Below are positions 1-8,375 of a stretch of DNA of 26,432 nt, in pieces. The position numbers and the translations under genes are program-made. Source of the DNA: JADJPL01 sp964607915 (lineage in GTDB: Bacteria > Bacteroidota > Bacteroidia > Chitinophagales > Saprospiraceae); assembly GCA_964607915.1 (NCBI GenBank), contig CAZSMU010000037.1, forward strand, positions 1 to 26,432. The letters run 5' to 3'. Numbering within the stretch: position 1 is the stretch's first letter; each line of letters starts with the position of its first letter. Under the pieces are notes generated by a model. The model searched no databases and was not told where the DNA came from. It worked only from the letters and a program-made list of their open reading frames with translations.

Positions 1-40
1 GGCGAAAAAGGGCCTTTTTGACCCCTCGATGATTCCCCTC

Positions 41-101
41 GCAACAAGTCTATTGTAAAATCCCCTTTTTTCGCGCTCCTATACGCCTTGGCAACAAGTC
101 T
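41..101. repeat. 11-bp direct repeat upstream of transketolase gene
   Basis: The 11-mer GCAACAAGTCT occurs at 41-51 and again at 91-101, exactly 50 bp apart, in the leader region before the transketolase gene. The second copy abuts the TAnnTTTG element at 106-113. An operator role is inference; two copies of an 11-mer this close are unlikely by chance, but no factor is known to me. Nothing else with clear function was seen in 1-290. Confidence 0.4.
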
Positions 102-105
102 TTTT

Positions 106-113
106 TATTTTTG
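106..113 (+). promoter_or_regulatory. Bacteroidota -7 element (TATTTTTG), possible transketolase promoter
   Basis: TATTTTTG matches the Bacteroidota -7 consensus TAnnTTTG exactly. No TTG lies at the expected 19-20 bp upstream (the nearest TTG, 88-90, is only 15 bp away). Transcription from here would give a leader of about 170 nt before the ATG at 291. No closer match was seen, so this is the best candidate, but it is unproven. Confidence 0.35.
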
Positions 114-290
114 TCTTTGAGAGCGGGTTCGGGATTTGTAGCCGGGTCAAACAGGGCCGGTTTTATCCTCGGCAGAAAGCTCAAAAACACCATGGGGGAC
201 TGTCCTCGCCGACCCCGCGCAAAAGGCTATTCATTTTCAAAATAATACCGCGACGGGGCTCTTCACACAACCCCTTTAAACACTGCTAAT

Positions 291-2336
291 ATGTCTGACA
301 CAAACAAAAAAAACTCTCTTTTGGCAGCCGATAACATCCGCATCCTGGCAGCGGCGATGGTTGAAAAGGCGAAGTCGGGCCACCCCGGCGGCCCGATGGG
401 CGGAGCGGATTTCATTCACGTCCTGTACTCGGATTTCCTGAACTACGACCCCGAGGATATGGGCTGGCCGCTGCGCGACCGCCTCTTCCTCGACGCAGGG
501 CACATGTCGGCTATGTTGTACGGTGTACAGGCGCTCCTGGGCAACTACACCCTGGACGACCTGAAAAATTTCCGGCAGTGGCAGTCCCCTACGCCGGGCC
601 ACCCGGAGCTGGACGTTGCCCGGGGCATTGAAAATACCTCCGGCCCGCTTGGCCAGGGCCATGCCTTCGGTATAGGCGCGGCTATCGCCGAGCGTTTCCT
701 GGCGGCCCGCTTTGGGGAGTTGGTTTCGCACAAGACCTATATCTATATCTCCGATGGCGGCATCCAGGAGGAAATCTCGCAGGGTGCCGGGCGCCTCGCC
801 GGGCACCTCGGCCTGGGCAACGTGATCATGTTCTACGACGCTAACGACATACAGCTCTCGACGGTCGTCGAGGAGGTGACGGGCGAAGATACTGCCAAAA
901 AATACGAGGCCTGGGGCTGGCATGTGCTGACCGTGCCCGGCAACGACCACGATGCGCTGCGCCAGGCCATTCAGGCAGGCATTGATGAAACGGAGCGTCC
1001 CACGCTCATCATCGGCAAAACGCTGATGGGGAAGGGGGCCCGCCTAGAAGACGGCAGCAGCTACGAGGGCGAAGTGGAACTGCACGGCAAGCCGTTGGGC
1101 GAGTCGAAAGCGTCGTTTGCCAAAACCATCGAAGGCCTCGGTGGTGACCCCCGGGATCCCTTCCAGATCTTCCCGGCAGTCCGGGATGCCTATTCCGACG
1201 TGCTGGAACAAAAGAGGGCCATCGCCCGCGATCGCAAATCAGCGTTCGCCCGCTGGGCTGCAGCAAACCCGGAGCAGGCCGCCCGGCTCGATTTTTTCCT
1301 CTCCGGTAAATTGCCCGCCCTCGACTGGTCGCAGGTGAAGCAGGCTCCCCATAGCGCTACGCGCAACGCTTCCGCCACGGTGTTGTCCTTCCTGGCCGAC
1401 CACGTCGATAACTTGATCGTCGCGTCGGCCGATTTGTCTAATAGCGATAAAACAGATGCTTTCCTCAAAAAGAAAGCCCCTTTTAAAAAAGGCGATTTCT
1501 CGGGGGCCTTCCTGCAGGCCGGCGTAGCCGAACTGACTATGGCTGCCCTGTCGATCGGCATGGCACTGCACGGAGGCGTCATACCGGCCTGCGCGACGTT
1601 CTTTGTGTTCAGCGACTATATGAAGCCCGCTATCCGCGTATGTGCGCTGATGGAGCAGCGCGTCCTCTTCATCTGGACGCACGATGCCTTCCGCGTAGGC
1701 GAAGACGGCCCCACCCACCAGCCCATCGAACAAGAGGCGCAGATCCGGCTTCTGGAACAGCTTCAGAACCACTCAGGGCAGAACAGCTTCTTGGCCCTGC
1801 GCCCGGCAGATGCCCACGAAACGACGGTGTGCTGGAAACTGGCTCTGGAAAACGACCATAGCCCCAGCGGGCTCATCCTCTCCCGCCAGAATGTGCAGGA
1901 TCTGCCTTCGGCCAACCGCTTCGCCGAGGCGCAGCAGGCGGACAAAGGCGCCTACATCGTCCAGGATTGCCACAGTGAACCGGATGTCGTACTCGTCGCC
2001 AATGGCTCGGAAGTAGCTACCCTCATCGCCGGGGCCGATATCCTGCGTGCAGAAGACGACTTGCAGGTACGCGTCGTCTCGGCGCCCAGCGAGGGCTTGT
2101 TCCGCCGACAGCCGCGGGCATACCAGGAAGCGGTGCTCCCGCCTCACCTGCCTACCTTTGGCCTCACGGCCGGGCTGCCGGTCACACTGCGCGGTCTCGC
2201 AGGTCCCCACGGGGTAGTCTGGGGCCTCCAACATTTTGGGTATTCCGCACCCTACACGGTGCTCGACGATAAATTTGGCTTCACCGCGCAAAAAGTGGCG
2301 GACAAGGTGCGCGAAATGCTCCGGGCAAACGCATGA
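291..2336 (+). CDS. tkt: Transketolase (single-chain, thiamine-diphosphate dependent)
   Basis: Transfers two-carbon ketol units between sugar phosphates in the non-oxidative pentose phosphate pathway; cytosolic. The 681-residue chain has the usual full length and three-domain order. Visible motifs: SGHPGGPMG with His31; AGH with His71; GPLGQG at 118-123; the ThDP/Mg-binding stretch with Asp155 (SDG rather than the usual GDG) and Asn185 (YDAND); HGKPLG with His265; Glu414 in GVAEL, the residue that activates the thiazolium cofactor; and THDAFRVGEDGPTHQP at 463-478. All expected catalytic positions are therefore present. The ATG at 291 lies just before the conserved N-terminus and has no Shine-Dalgarno, as is usual in this phylum. 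Its stop overlaps the next gene's start (ATGA), so the two are probably coupled. Some motifs differ from the E. coli type, suggesting a divergent subfamily. Confidence 0.95.
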   Translation: MSDTNKKNSLLAADNIRILAAAMVEKAKSGHPGGPMGGADFIHVLYSDFLNYDPEDMGWPLRDRLFLDAGHMSAMLYGVQALLGNYTLDDLKNFRQWQSPTPGHPELDVARGIENTSGPLGQGHAFGIGAAIAERFLAARFGELVSHKTYIYISDGGIQEEISQGAGRLAGHLGLGNVIMFYDANDIQLSTVVEEVTGEDTAKKYEAWGWHVLTVPGNDHDALRQAIQAGIDETERPTLIIGKTLMGKGARLEDGSSYEGEVELHGKPLGESKASFAKTIEGLGGDPRDPFQIFPAVRDAYSDVLEQKRAIARDRKSAFARWAAANPEQAARLDFFLSGKLPALDWSQVKQAPHSATRNASATVLSFLADHVDNLIVASADLSNSDKTDAFLKKKAPFKKGDFSGAFLQAGVAELTMAALSIGMALHGGVIPACATFFVFSDYMKPAIRVCALMEQRVLFIWTHDAFRVGEDGPTHQPIEQEAQIRLLEQLQNHSGQNSFLALRPADAHETTVCWKLALENDHSPSGLILSRQNVQDLPSANRFAEAQQADKGAYIVQDCHSEPDVVLVANGSEVATLIAGADILRAEDDLQVRVVSAPSEGLFRRQPRAYQEAVLPPHLPTFGLTAGLPVTLRGLAGPHGVVWGLQHFGYSAPYTVLDDKFGFTAQKVADKVREMLRANA

Positions 2337-2839
2337 CGGCTATGCGCGAGCTTCCCCGCCCCCGCATTCGCCCCCATCGGACGGCTTTCGACCAGCTTTT
2401 GGAACTCGTCGGATGGGGGCTGCTCCTCGGCCTTTGGGGCTACGCCGCAGCCCGCTATGGGGCATTGCCGGATCGCATCCCCACCCACTTCAACGCCGCA
2501 GGCGAAGTGGATGCCTTTGGAAGCAAGCAAAGCCTTTGGGCGTTGCCCGTCGTCGCTTCGGTCCTGTTCACAGGACTGAGCTTCCTCAACCGCTTTCCCC
2601 ACCTTTTCAACTACTTGCAGCCCATCACGCCGGAGAATGCGCTGCGGCAATACACCATCGCCACGCGCATGATCCGACTGCTAAAGCTCGTATTAGCCGG
2701 AGTGTTTTTTATGCTGCTATACCTGACTGTACAGACCGCCCACGGGAATGTCCAAGGGCTGGGTACCTGGCTCCTGCCGCTGGTTTTGGCCCTTGTGTTT
2801 TTCCCCCTGGGCTATTTCTTGTACCAGTCGCTTCGCTGA
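2333..2839 (+). CDS. DUF1648-domain integral membrane protein
   Basis: A 168-residue membrane protein. The signature is LPDRIPTHFNAAGEVDAFGSK-like, at residues 45-65, typical of DUF1648 proteins. It follows a first membrane segment (about 21-40), and further hydrophobic segments lie at about 68-85, 113-131 and 143-166. The molecular role of the family is not established; relatives include SdpI-like immunity/membrane proteins, but no SdpI function can be claimed here. The start ATG (2333) overlaps the transketolase stop by 4 bp, indicating translational coupling; a second ATG at 2342 is an alternative. The gene converges on the ribB-like gene with only 5 nt between stop codons, and no terminator hairpin is visible there. 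Confidence 0.8.
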   Translation: MTAMRELPRPRIRPHRTAFDQLLELVGWGLLLGLWGYAAARYGALPDRIPTHFNAAGEVDAFGSKQSLWALPVVASVLFTGLSFLNRFPHLFNYLQPITPENALRQYTIATRMIRLLKLVLAGVFFMLLYLTVQTAHGNVQGLGTWLLPLVLALVFFPLGYFLYQSLR

Positions 2840-2844
2840 GGGGT

Positions 2845-3996
2845 TCAGAACGGCACGTTGTCCACGACTTCCAGCCCATAGCCTGTGAGCCCGACGCGCT
2901 TCTTAGGGCTGTTGGTCATCAGGCGCATGCGGCAGATGCCGAGGTCGCGCAGGATTTGCGCGCCTACGCCGAAGTCGCGCTGCGACATTTCGGGCCGCCA
3001 GGGGTGGCTTTCCTCTGTGTTGGCCTCGCTCAGCTTTTGCAGGGTCTCGAGGATAGAGAGTTCTTCCTTTTCGCCATGCCGCATGATGAGAAGCACCCCT
3101 TTTCCTTCCGAAGCTATTCTTTCTACCGCCTTTTGGAGCTGCAGGCCCTCGTCGTAAAACAGCATCCCGAGCAGGTCGGAGGTTTCGGAGGCGGAGTGGA
3201 CGCGCACCAGCACCGGCTCGTCAGGGCTCCAGTTGCCTTTATGTACGGCGAGATGTACGTCTCCTGAGGTAGCCTGGCTGTAGGCGCTGACCTCAAAGGT
3301 TCCGAACCGCGTGTTTAGGGAGATGCTCAGTTCTTTTTTCACCAGGCGCTCTGTACGCATGCGATACGCCACGAGGTCTTTGATAGCGACGATTTTAAGT
3401 CCGAAGCGCTCTGCGATGCCCACCAATTGAGGCAGGCGGGCCATGGTGCCGTCTTCGTTCAGGATCTCTACCAGGACGCCCGCCGGGTAAAAGCCGGCCA
3501 GGCGGGCCAGGTCTATAGCTGCCTCCGTATGGCCGGTGCGGCGCAAGACCCCGCCCTTGCGGGCGCGCAGGGGGAAAATATGCCCGGGGCGCGCATAATC
3601 AGAGGCTTTGGCCTCCGGATGTACCAGGCGGCGGATGCCGACCGCGCGGTCATGCGCGGAAATACCGGTCGTGCAGCCATGGCCTATCAAGTCAATAGAG
3701 ACTGTGAAGGCCGTCTCGTGCAGGGCCGTATTGCTCGACACCATCATGGGCAGGTTCAGCTCGTCGGCCCGCTGTTCGATAATCGGGGCACAGATAAGCC
3801 CCCGGCCGTGCATCGCCATAAAATTGATGATTTCGGGCGTCACGGCCTCCGCCGCGCAGATGAAGTCGCCTTCGTTTTCCCGGTCTTCGTCATCCACGAC
3901 GATGATGACTTTTCCCATGCGGATATCCGCAATCGCCTCTTCTATGGTGTGGAGGCGGATTTCCTCAGGTTGCCCGTTCAGTTGGTTGCCAGACAT
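2845..3996 (-). CDS. ribB: 3,4-dihydroxy-2-butanone-4-phosphate synthase with degenerate GTP cyclohydrolase II-like domain (RibBX-like)
   Basis: The N-terminal domain (about residues 10-210) converts ribulose 5-phosphate to dihydroxybutanone phosphate for riboflavin synthesis. Its motifs are intact: DDEDRENEGD at 35-44, TTGISAHDRA, PGHIFPLRAR and GGVLRRTGHTEAA. The C-terminal ~165 residues have the GTP cyclohydrolase II fold (VLVRVHS, RDFGVGAQILRDLG, LMTNSPKK), but the three zinc cysteines are replaced: Ser270, Tyr281 and Glu283 stand where C-x10-C-x-C is expected. The usual RQEGRGIGL motif reads MRHGEKEEL (305-313). GCHII activity is therefore unlikely, so a bifunctional RibBA label would mislead. 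I chose ATG 3996 (383 aa) because the conserved region follows; ATG 4035 is possible. It overlaps the upstream glycosyltransferase gene by 32 bp, so it is the last gene of that operon. Confidence 0.9.
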   Translation of the reverse strand: MSGNQLNGQPEEIRLHTIEEAIADIRMGKVIIVVDDEDRENEGDFICAAEAVTPEIINFMAMHGRGLICAPIIEQRADELNLPMMVSSNTALHETAFTVSIDLIGHGCTTGISAHDRAVGIRRLVHPEAKASDYARPGHIFPLRARKGGVLRRTGHTEAAIDLARLAGFYPAGVLVEILNEDGTMARLPQLVGIAERFGLKIVAIKDLVAYRMRTERLVKKELSISLNTRFGTFEVSAYSQATSGDVHLAVHKGNWSPDEPVLVRVHSASETSDLLGMLFYDEGLQLQKAVERIASEGKGVLLIMRHGEKEELSILETLQKLSEANTEESHPWRPEMSQRDFGVGAQILRDLGICRMRLMTNSPKKRVGLTGYGLEVVDNVPF

Positions 3997-5182
3997 TGGT
4001 TTTAATTCCTTTTTTATAAAAAATCCACCCCGCAAAGAGGGCGGCGTTCATCAGTAGAAAATAGCGCATGCCGCGCAACAGGAGTACCTGTATGCCCATC
4101 CGCGCCAACAAAAGGTCGAGCAGCGGCACACCCGCCAGCAAGGCCGACTGCATCAGAAACAACAGGCCGTACCATTGGTTTCCCAACAGCGCCAGAAACA
4201 GGGTGCAAAGTAAGGCTATCCACAAGGAGTGTGGACCTGTCCAGCGCAATATTTTGTGGGAAAAAAACGCGAATCCCACCGCGTGTACCGGAGGCCACCA
4301 CAGGCGGCGAAACAGGGCCATATTCTGAAAGTTCCCCGCGCCGATGCGCTTTTTCCGGCGGAACTCCACCTCGATGCGGTGGGTGGCCCCTTCCAGGACC
4401 CGGGCTTCGGGGTCGCTGATGGCTTTCCCGCCGCGCTCGACCGCCCGCATGGCAATGTAAAAATCATCCACCAGGAAATTGGGCGGCACTGGCTCGAAAT
4501 GGCTTGCCCGCACTGCGTACCCCGCGCCGAAGGGGCCAATCATGGCCCCCCACAGCAACCCTTCGCAATACTTCAGCCGGGCCTCGCCGCCGAGATAGCG
4601 GCCCTCCGCACGCGAAATCCCCGCCGCCTGCTGCCCCTGAGGCAGGATGACACTGTCCACCACCGCTATACCGGGCTCTTTGAAATGGCGCAGCAGCTTG
4701 AACAGGGTGTCTTCCATAAACAGGACGTTGGCATCGGTGATGAGCAGGATGTGCTCTGGACCACTGCCGTATGTTTCCAGGGCTTCGGCAGCCAGGGCGT
4801 TGATTACCCCCGGCTTGCCCCCGCGCTGCCCGAACCGCCGGAACCGGAGCCAGGGGCAGCCCCCGGCGTATTCGGCGGCCAGGGCATCTGTTGCGTCGGT
4901 GGAAGCATCGGAGCCCAGGTACACCTTCAGGAGCTCTTTTGGGTATTGGGCTGCTGCGATGCTGTCCAGCTTTTGCCGCAGCACTTTTTCTTCGTTGTAC
5001 GCCGAGATCAGAATGGAAAGCCGGGGCAACGACGCCGTTTCCCCCTCTTCATAGCGGGCATGGCGGAAGGCTTTGCCCTTCGCCAGGATGCGCAGAAGAA
5101 GCGGATAGAGCCCGTAGGAGTACAACAGTGCCCCCAGGCAGCCCCAACAGGCAATTTTAAGCAAGATTTCCGCCATAGCCAT
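3965..5182 (-). CDS. Membrane-bound family 2 glycosyltransferase
   Basis: GT-A fold glycosyltransferase of family GT2, about 405 residues, anchored in the inner membrane. An N-terminal membrane segment (ILLKIACWGCLGALLYSYG) precedes the nucleotide-sugar domain, which opens with LPRLSILISAYNEE and contains a SDASTDAT acidic stretch, ITDANV (a DxD-like metal site) and a VDDFYIAMRAV acceptor/base motif followed by EFRRKKRIGAGNFQ. Several C-terminal hydrophobic segments follow. This layout is typical of polysaccharide synthases that both polymerise or extend and sit in the membrane. Sugar and acceptor cannot be deduced. The longer reading frame begins at 5338, but the N-terminal extra residues are unlike the family; ATG 5182 (or 5176) precedes the membrane segment. 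It overlaps the preceding glycosyltransferase gene by 26 bp and the ribB-like gene by 32 bp. Confidence 0.88.
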   Translation of the reverse strand: MAMAEILLKIACWGCLGALLYSYGLYPLLLRILAKGKAFRHARYEEGETASLPRLSILISAYNEEKVLRQKLDSIAAAQYPKELLKVYLGSDASTDATDALAAEYAGGCPWLRFRRFGQRGGKPGVINALAAEALETYGSGPEHILLITDANVLFMEDTLFKLLRHFKEPGIAVVDSVILPQGQQAAGISRAEGRYLGGEARLKYCEGLLWGAMIGPFGAGYAVRASHFEPVPPNFLVDDFYIAMRAVERGGKAISDPEARVLEGATHRIEVEFRRKKRIGAGNFQNMALFRRLWWPPVHAVGFAFFSHKILRWTGPHSLWIALLCTLFLALLGNQWYGLLFLMQSALLAGVPLLDLLLARMGIQVLLLRGMRYFLLMNAALFAGWIFYKKGIKTNVWQPTERAT

Positions 5183-6401
5183 ATTCGCCGGGCTGTCCCG
5201 GCAGTGCATGTATCGTTTCCAATAGCTTGCGCGCCAGCGCGTCCCGGTCGAAATGCGCCCCGATGAACGCCCGTGCGCGGTGCCCGATCTCCCGCCTCTG
5301 CTCCGGGTTGGCGTGCAGATAGCGGAGCCGCGCGACAAACTCGGCGCAGGAATCGGCTGTCAATACCTCTTGCCCGGCGCGGGCGGGAATGCCTTCCATG
5401 CCGACAGAGGTGGACAAAACGACCTTTCCCATCGCCATGCCTTCTATTACCTTGATGCGCACCCCGCTGCCCGACAAGATAGGGGCCAGCAGCACGGCCT
5501 GGCGCGCCATGAACGCCCTCGCATCTTCCACCTCCCCCAACACCCGCGCGTTTGGCCCGCTGAGTTGCCGGGCCCAGGCGGGCATGTTCCGCCCCGCTAT
5601 CTCGATCTGCAGCCCCGGGAACTCGCGTTGCACCGACGGCCATACTGCGGTCATAAACCATCGGATGCCCTCCGCATTGGGCGCCCAGTCCATCGCCCCG
5701 ATGAAACCCAGCGACAGCGGTCCTCCCTCCTCGCTGCAATCGGGGTATTCCCCCAGGGATACGCCTACGGGAAAAGCCATGCCCTTCCCTCTGAAACCCA
5801 TCGCCCGAAAACGCGCCAGGTCGCGCTCCGTGATGGCCAGCAGCAGGTCGTAGTGCGACAGCATGGCTTCCTCGTAGCGCCGCAACTTTTTTGCCAGATA
5901 AGCGATGTACCAGCGCCTGGGCCCCTGCGGCAAAAGGGCGGCATGGCGCTCCCAAACTTCGCATTCGACGTTGTGCGCCCGCAGGATGACCGGCGCCGCA
6001 CTGTACCGCCGGATGGTTTCGATATAGGGCGAAAGGTAGGGCGTCTCGAGGAGGAAGGCATCGAAAGATTCGGCAGACAGCCATTCCTCCAGGGTGCGGG
6101 TGTAGGGCTTGGACAGGAATCGGGAAATGTGGTAGGACTCACCCGAGAACAGGTTGGCAAAGGCACCCTGGGGCGTTACGCGGTTGTCCACTTCGGCCGT
6201 GCGCACCTCGCGGTAGTGTGCCAGTGCCGCCGGCCAGCCATCGGAAGGCTTGCGGAAGAAGTGCCTGCTGGTGTTCATCGCCAGCAGGCACAGTTCCACG
6301 CCGGCATCCCGGAGGGATTTCCCCATTGCGTGGATTGCCATGGTTTCCCCGTCGGAAAGCGGATACGGGAATTTTTTGCACAGGTGCAGGATGCGCAACA
6401 T
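5157..6401 (-). CDS. GT-B fold glycosyltransferase (GT4/GT1-like)
   Basis: A 414-residue soluble or peripherally membrane-bound glycosyltransferase with two Rossmann domains. The N-terminus MLRILHLCKKFPYPLSDGE is the usual acceptor-domain start, with a glycine/aspartate loop. VILRAHNVECEVWERH lies mid-domain. The donor domain contains LSLGFIGAMDWAPNAEGI and SGSGVRIKVIEGMAMGKVV with STSVGMEGI, the usual nucleotide-sugar binding region of GT4-type enzymes. Its product is unknown; the neighbouring membrane GT2 suggests surface polysaccharide or glycan synthesis. The start lies 7 nt after the stop of the M1 peptidase gene and its end overlaps the GT2 gene, so the four genes peptidase-GT-GT-ribB look co-transcribed. 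Confidence 0.88.
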   Translation of the reverse strand: MLRILHLCKKFPYPLSDGETMAIHAMGKSLRDAGVELCLLAMNTSRHFFRKPSDGWPAALAHYREVRTAEVDNRVTPQGAFANLFSGESYHISRFLSKPYTRTLEEWLSAESFDAFLLETPYLSPYIETIRRYSAAPVILRAHNVECEVWERHAALLPQGPRRWYIAYLAKKLRRYEEAMLSHYDLLLAITERDLARFRAMGFRGKGMAFPVGVSLGEYPDCSEEGGPLSLGFIGAMDWAPNAEGIRWFMTAVWPSVQREFPGLQIEIAGRNMPAWARQLSGPNARVLGEVEDARAFMARQAVLLAPILSGSGVRIKVIEGMAMGKVVLSTSVGMEGIPARAGQEVLTADSCAEFVARLRYLHANPEQRREIGHRARAFIGAHFDRDALARKLLETIHALPGQPGEYGYGGNLA

Positions 6402-6408
6402 GCGAGAT

Positions 6409-8248
6409 TTAGTTGCTCAACGCATTGTTTGCCCGATTGATATCTGCCATGCGCATCGAAGGATCTATTTCTATGCGCAGGATATTTGCTTTCGGGGCCG
6501 GCAGGATGAGCCGGTAGTAGGGGTTCACCCAGGACCAATCGGCCTCGACTCGGTACTTGCCCCCGGCCTCTTCCGCCGGCTTGGCGCCCCGCATAATTTG
6601 CAAAGGGACGTGTACGGTTTCCGAAGAACCGTCGCGATAGGTGATGCGCAGGTCTATGGGCATAGGCATGCGGCCCACGCGCTCCAGGGTGAGCGTGGTT
6701 TTTCCGTCGAGTTCTTCGAGGGCTTTGATGCCGTAGTCAATGGTTGCGGTGGTATTGACGAAATACTCTTTGTACCAGTCGAGTTCCAGCCCGGACACTT
6801 TTTCCATGATGCGGATAAAGTCGTTGGGGTTGGGGTGTTTCATCTTCCAGGTGTAGTAGTAGCGCAGCAGCCCCGCATCGAAGGCCTGGCGGCCGATGAT
6901 GTATTCGATTTGCTTGAGGAATACGCCGCCCTTGCTGTAGGAGCCGATGCTGTAGGCGCGGTTGGTATTGAAATGGTCGGCATGGGTGCTCAGCGGTTCT
7001 TCCGTTCCGCTTNNNNNNNNNNCTGTAATTGCCGGCAAAAGGAAAATCTACAGCTTCGCCGGGCAGCAGGCCTTCCTTGCGCAGGTAGTTGGTCACTTCG
7101 TCGGTTGCGTAGTCGGTGAAGCCTTCGTCCATCCAGGCGTAGAGACTCTCGTTGGAGCCCAGGGCCATCTGGTACCAGGAGTGCATCAGTTCGTGGACCG
7201 AGACGCCGACCAGTCCTTCGAGGTCGCCTTCGCCGAGGATGAGGGTAGCCATCGGGTATTCCATGCCTCCGTCGCCTCCCTGGATGAAGGAATATTTTTT
7301 GAACGGGTACTGCCCGAAGCGCTTGTTGATGTAGTCGAAAGCCCGGTCCATGATACCGGGCAGGGCGGCCCAGGTCTGTTCTGTTTTGCTGTTTTTCTGG
7401 TAGAAGAAGTGGAGGGCCAGTCCGTCCTTCCGGTTCAGCACCGCATGGGTGTAGTCGGGGTCGGCTGCCCACACGAAGTCGTGTACATCCTGGGCTTTGA
7501 AGTGCCAGTCGAGTTTATCCCCTTTCGGCTGCTTGACCTTTTGGCCGGCGGCTTCGTAGCCGTGGCCGACGGATTCTGGGTTTTGGAGGTAGCCCGTTGC
7601 GCCGACCACATAGCGCTTATCGAGGTGGATGGTCACGTCGAAATCGCCCCATACGCCGTAGAACTCGCGGGCGATGTAGGGGTTGGCGTGCCAGCCCTGG
7701 TAGTCGTATTCGCATAATTTGGGGTACCACTGGGCCATGGAATACGCGATACCCTCCCGGTTGTCGCGACCCGAACGGCGGATTTGGACGGGCACCTGCC
7801 CGTTGAACGCCATCTCGAAGACCGTTTTCTGGCCTGGCAGCAGAGGCTTGGCGAGTACCACTTCCAGGATGGTTTCCACGGTTTCATAGCGCAGGGTGCT
7901 GCCGTCCTGTTTCAGACTGCTGACGTTCAGGAAGCCGATTTCATCGGGCTTGAGGTTGAAGATGCGGTCGCGCACCCGGCGGTCCGGGTCGGCGATGGTC
8001 CGCGAGCGGACGTCCATGGAGCTCCCGGGCTGGAAAGCGTTGAAATAAAGGTGGTAAAAGACCCGGTCGAGGGTGTCCGGCGAGTTGTTGTAGTAGGTGA
8101 GCTGCTGTTTGCCCTCAAATTGGTGGTTCTGGACATTGAAATCTATGTCCATTTTGTATTCTGCCCGCTGTTGCCAGCGCTCGGGCTGTGCAGACAGCAA
8201 GGATACGGAAAGCAGGAGACATGCTCCCGACAGGACGTGTTTGACCAT
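6409..8248 (-). CDS. Secreted M1-family zinc metallopeptidase (interrupted by an assembly gap)
   Basis: An aminopeptidase-like gluzincin. MVKHVLSGACLLLSVSLLSAQ is a signal peptide, so the protein is probably exported to the periplasm or outer membrane. The substrate-anchoring GGMEYP motif precedes the zinc site HELMH (His352, Glu353, His356), with the third ligand Glu375 in WMDEGFTDYA, 18 residues further on: the classical HExxH-x18-E arrangement. The C-terminal part (SGTEEPLSTHADHF onward, about 200 residues) is typical of Bacteroidota M1 proteins. The frame changes at the ten Ns at 7013-7022. Flanking bases require a missing length divisible by three, so ten Ns cannot be right and the gene is probably intact in nature. 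About 610-620 residues in total. ATG 8248 is chosen because it begins the signal peptide. Confidence 0.9.
7013..7022. other. Scaffold gap (10 Ns) inside M1 peptidase gene
   Basis: Ten unknown bases. On the minus strand the codon for Tyr (AGNY) is followed by AG, the Ns, then A and the codons for SGTEE. To keep both halves in frame the missing stretch must be a multiple of three. M1 relatives have a few residues more here, so the true gap is probably somewhat longer than ten. Confidence 0.95.
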
Positions 8249-8276
8249 GCGCGTACGTTTTTTTCTGTTTACCGCG

Positions 8277-8284
8277 CTAAAATA
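8277..8284 (-). promoter_or_regulatory. Weak -7-like element upstream of M1 peptidase operon
   Basis: On the minus strand TATTTTAG matches TAnnTTTG at all but one informative base and lies 28 nt before the chosen ATG at 8248. No TTG was found 19-21 bp upstream. Position and operon architecture favour it, but the match is weak. Confidence 0.25.
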
Positions 8285-8325
8285 GGCAGTTTTGGCGGGA
8301 AACCACGAACACAATCCACCAGAGG

Positions 8326-8356
8326 TTGGTTTTTATCCCACTTTGGGTTATTTTTG
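8326..8356 (+). promoter_or_regulatory. Bacteroidota-type promoter (TTG-N20-TATTTTTG)
   Basis: TTG at 8326-8328, a 20-bp spacer and TATTTTTG at 8349-8356 match the Bacteroidota primary sigma factor consensus. The ATG at 8376 lies 19 nt beyond the -7 element, giving a short leader. This decides the start of the DUF6580 gene, because the longer frame beginning at 8292 would start upstream of the promoter. Confidence 0.65.
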
Positions 8357-8375
8357 CGACGAACAACACGAAAAA

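Noticed and set aside
5..19. AAAAAGG-G-CCTTTTT inverted repeat at the left edge, possible terminator
   Set aside because: One-base centre leaves an impractically short loop, stem is mostly A-T, and the upstream gene is outside the window.
276..950. Minus-strand 224-codon frame over the transketolase start
   Set aside because: Antisense to strongly conserved transketolase motifs; no family features.
2845..3996. Annotation as fully bifunctional RibBA
   Set aside because: The GCHII zinc cysteines and the RQEGRGIGL motif are absent, so only the dihydroxybutanone phosphate synthase activity is supported.
4229..6440. Long + strand frames (4229-5266, 5253-6440) opposite the glycosyltransferases
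   Set aside because: The minus-strand genes have full glycosyltransferase motifs and tight operon spacing; the + frames show none.
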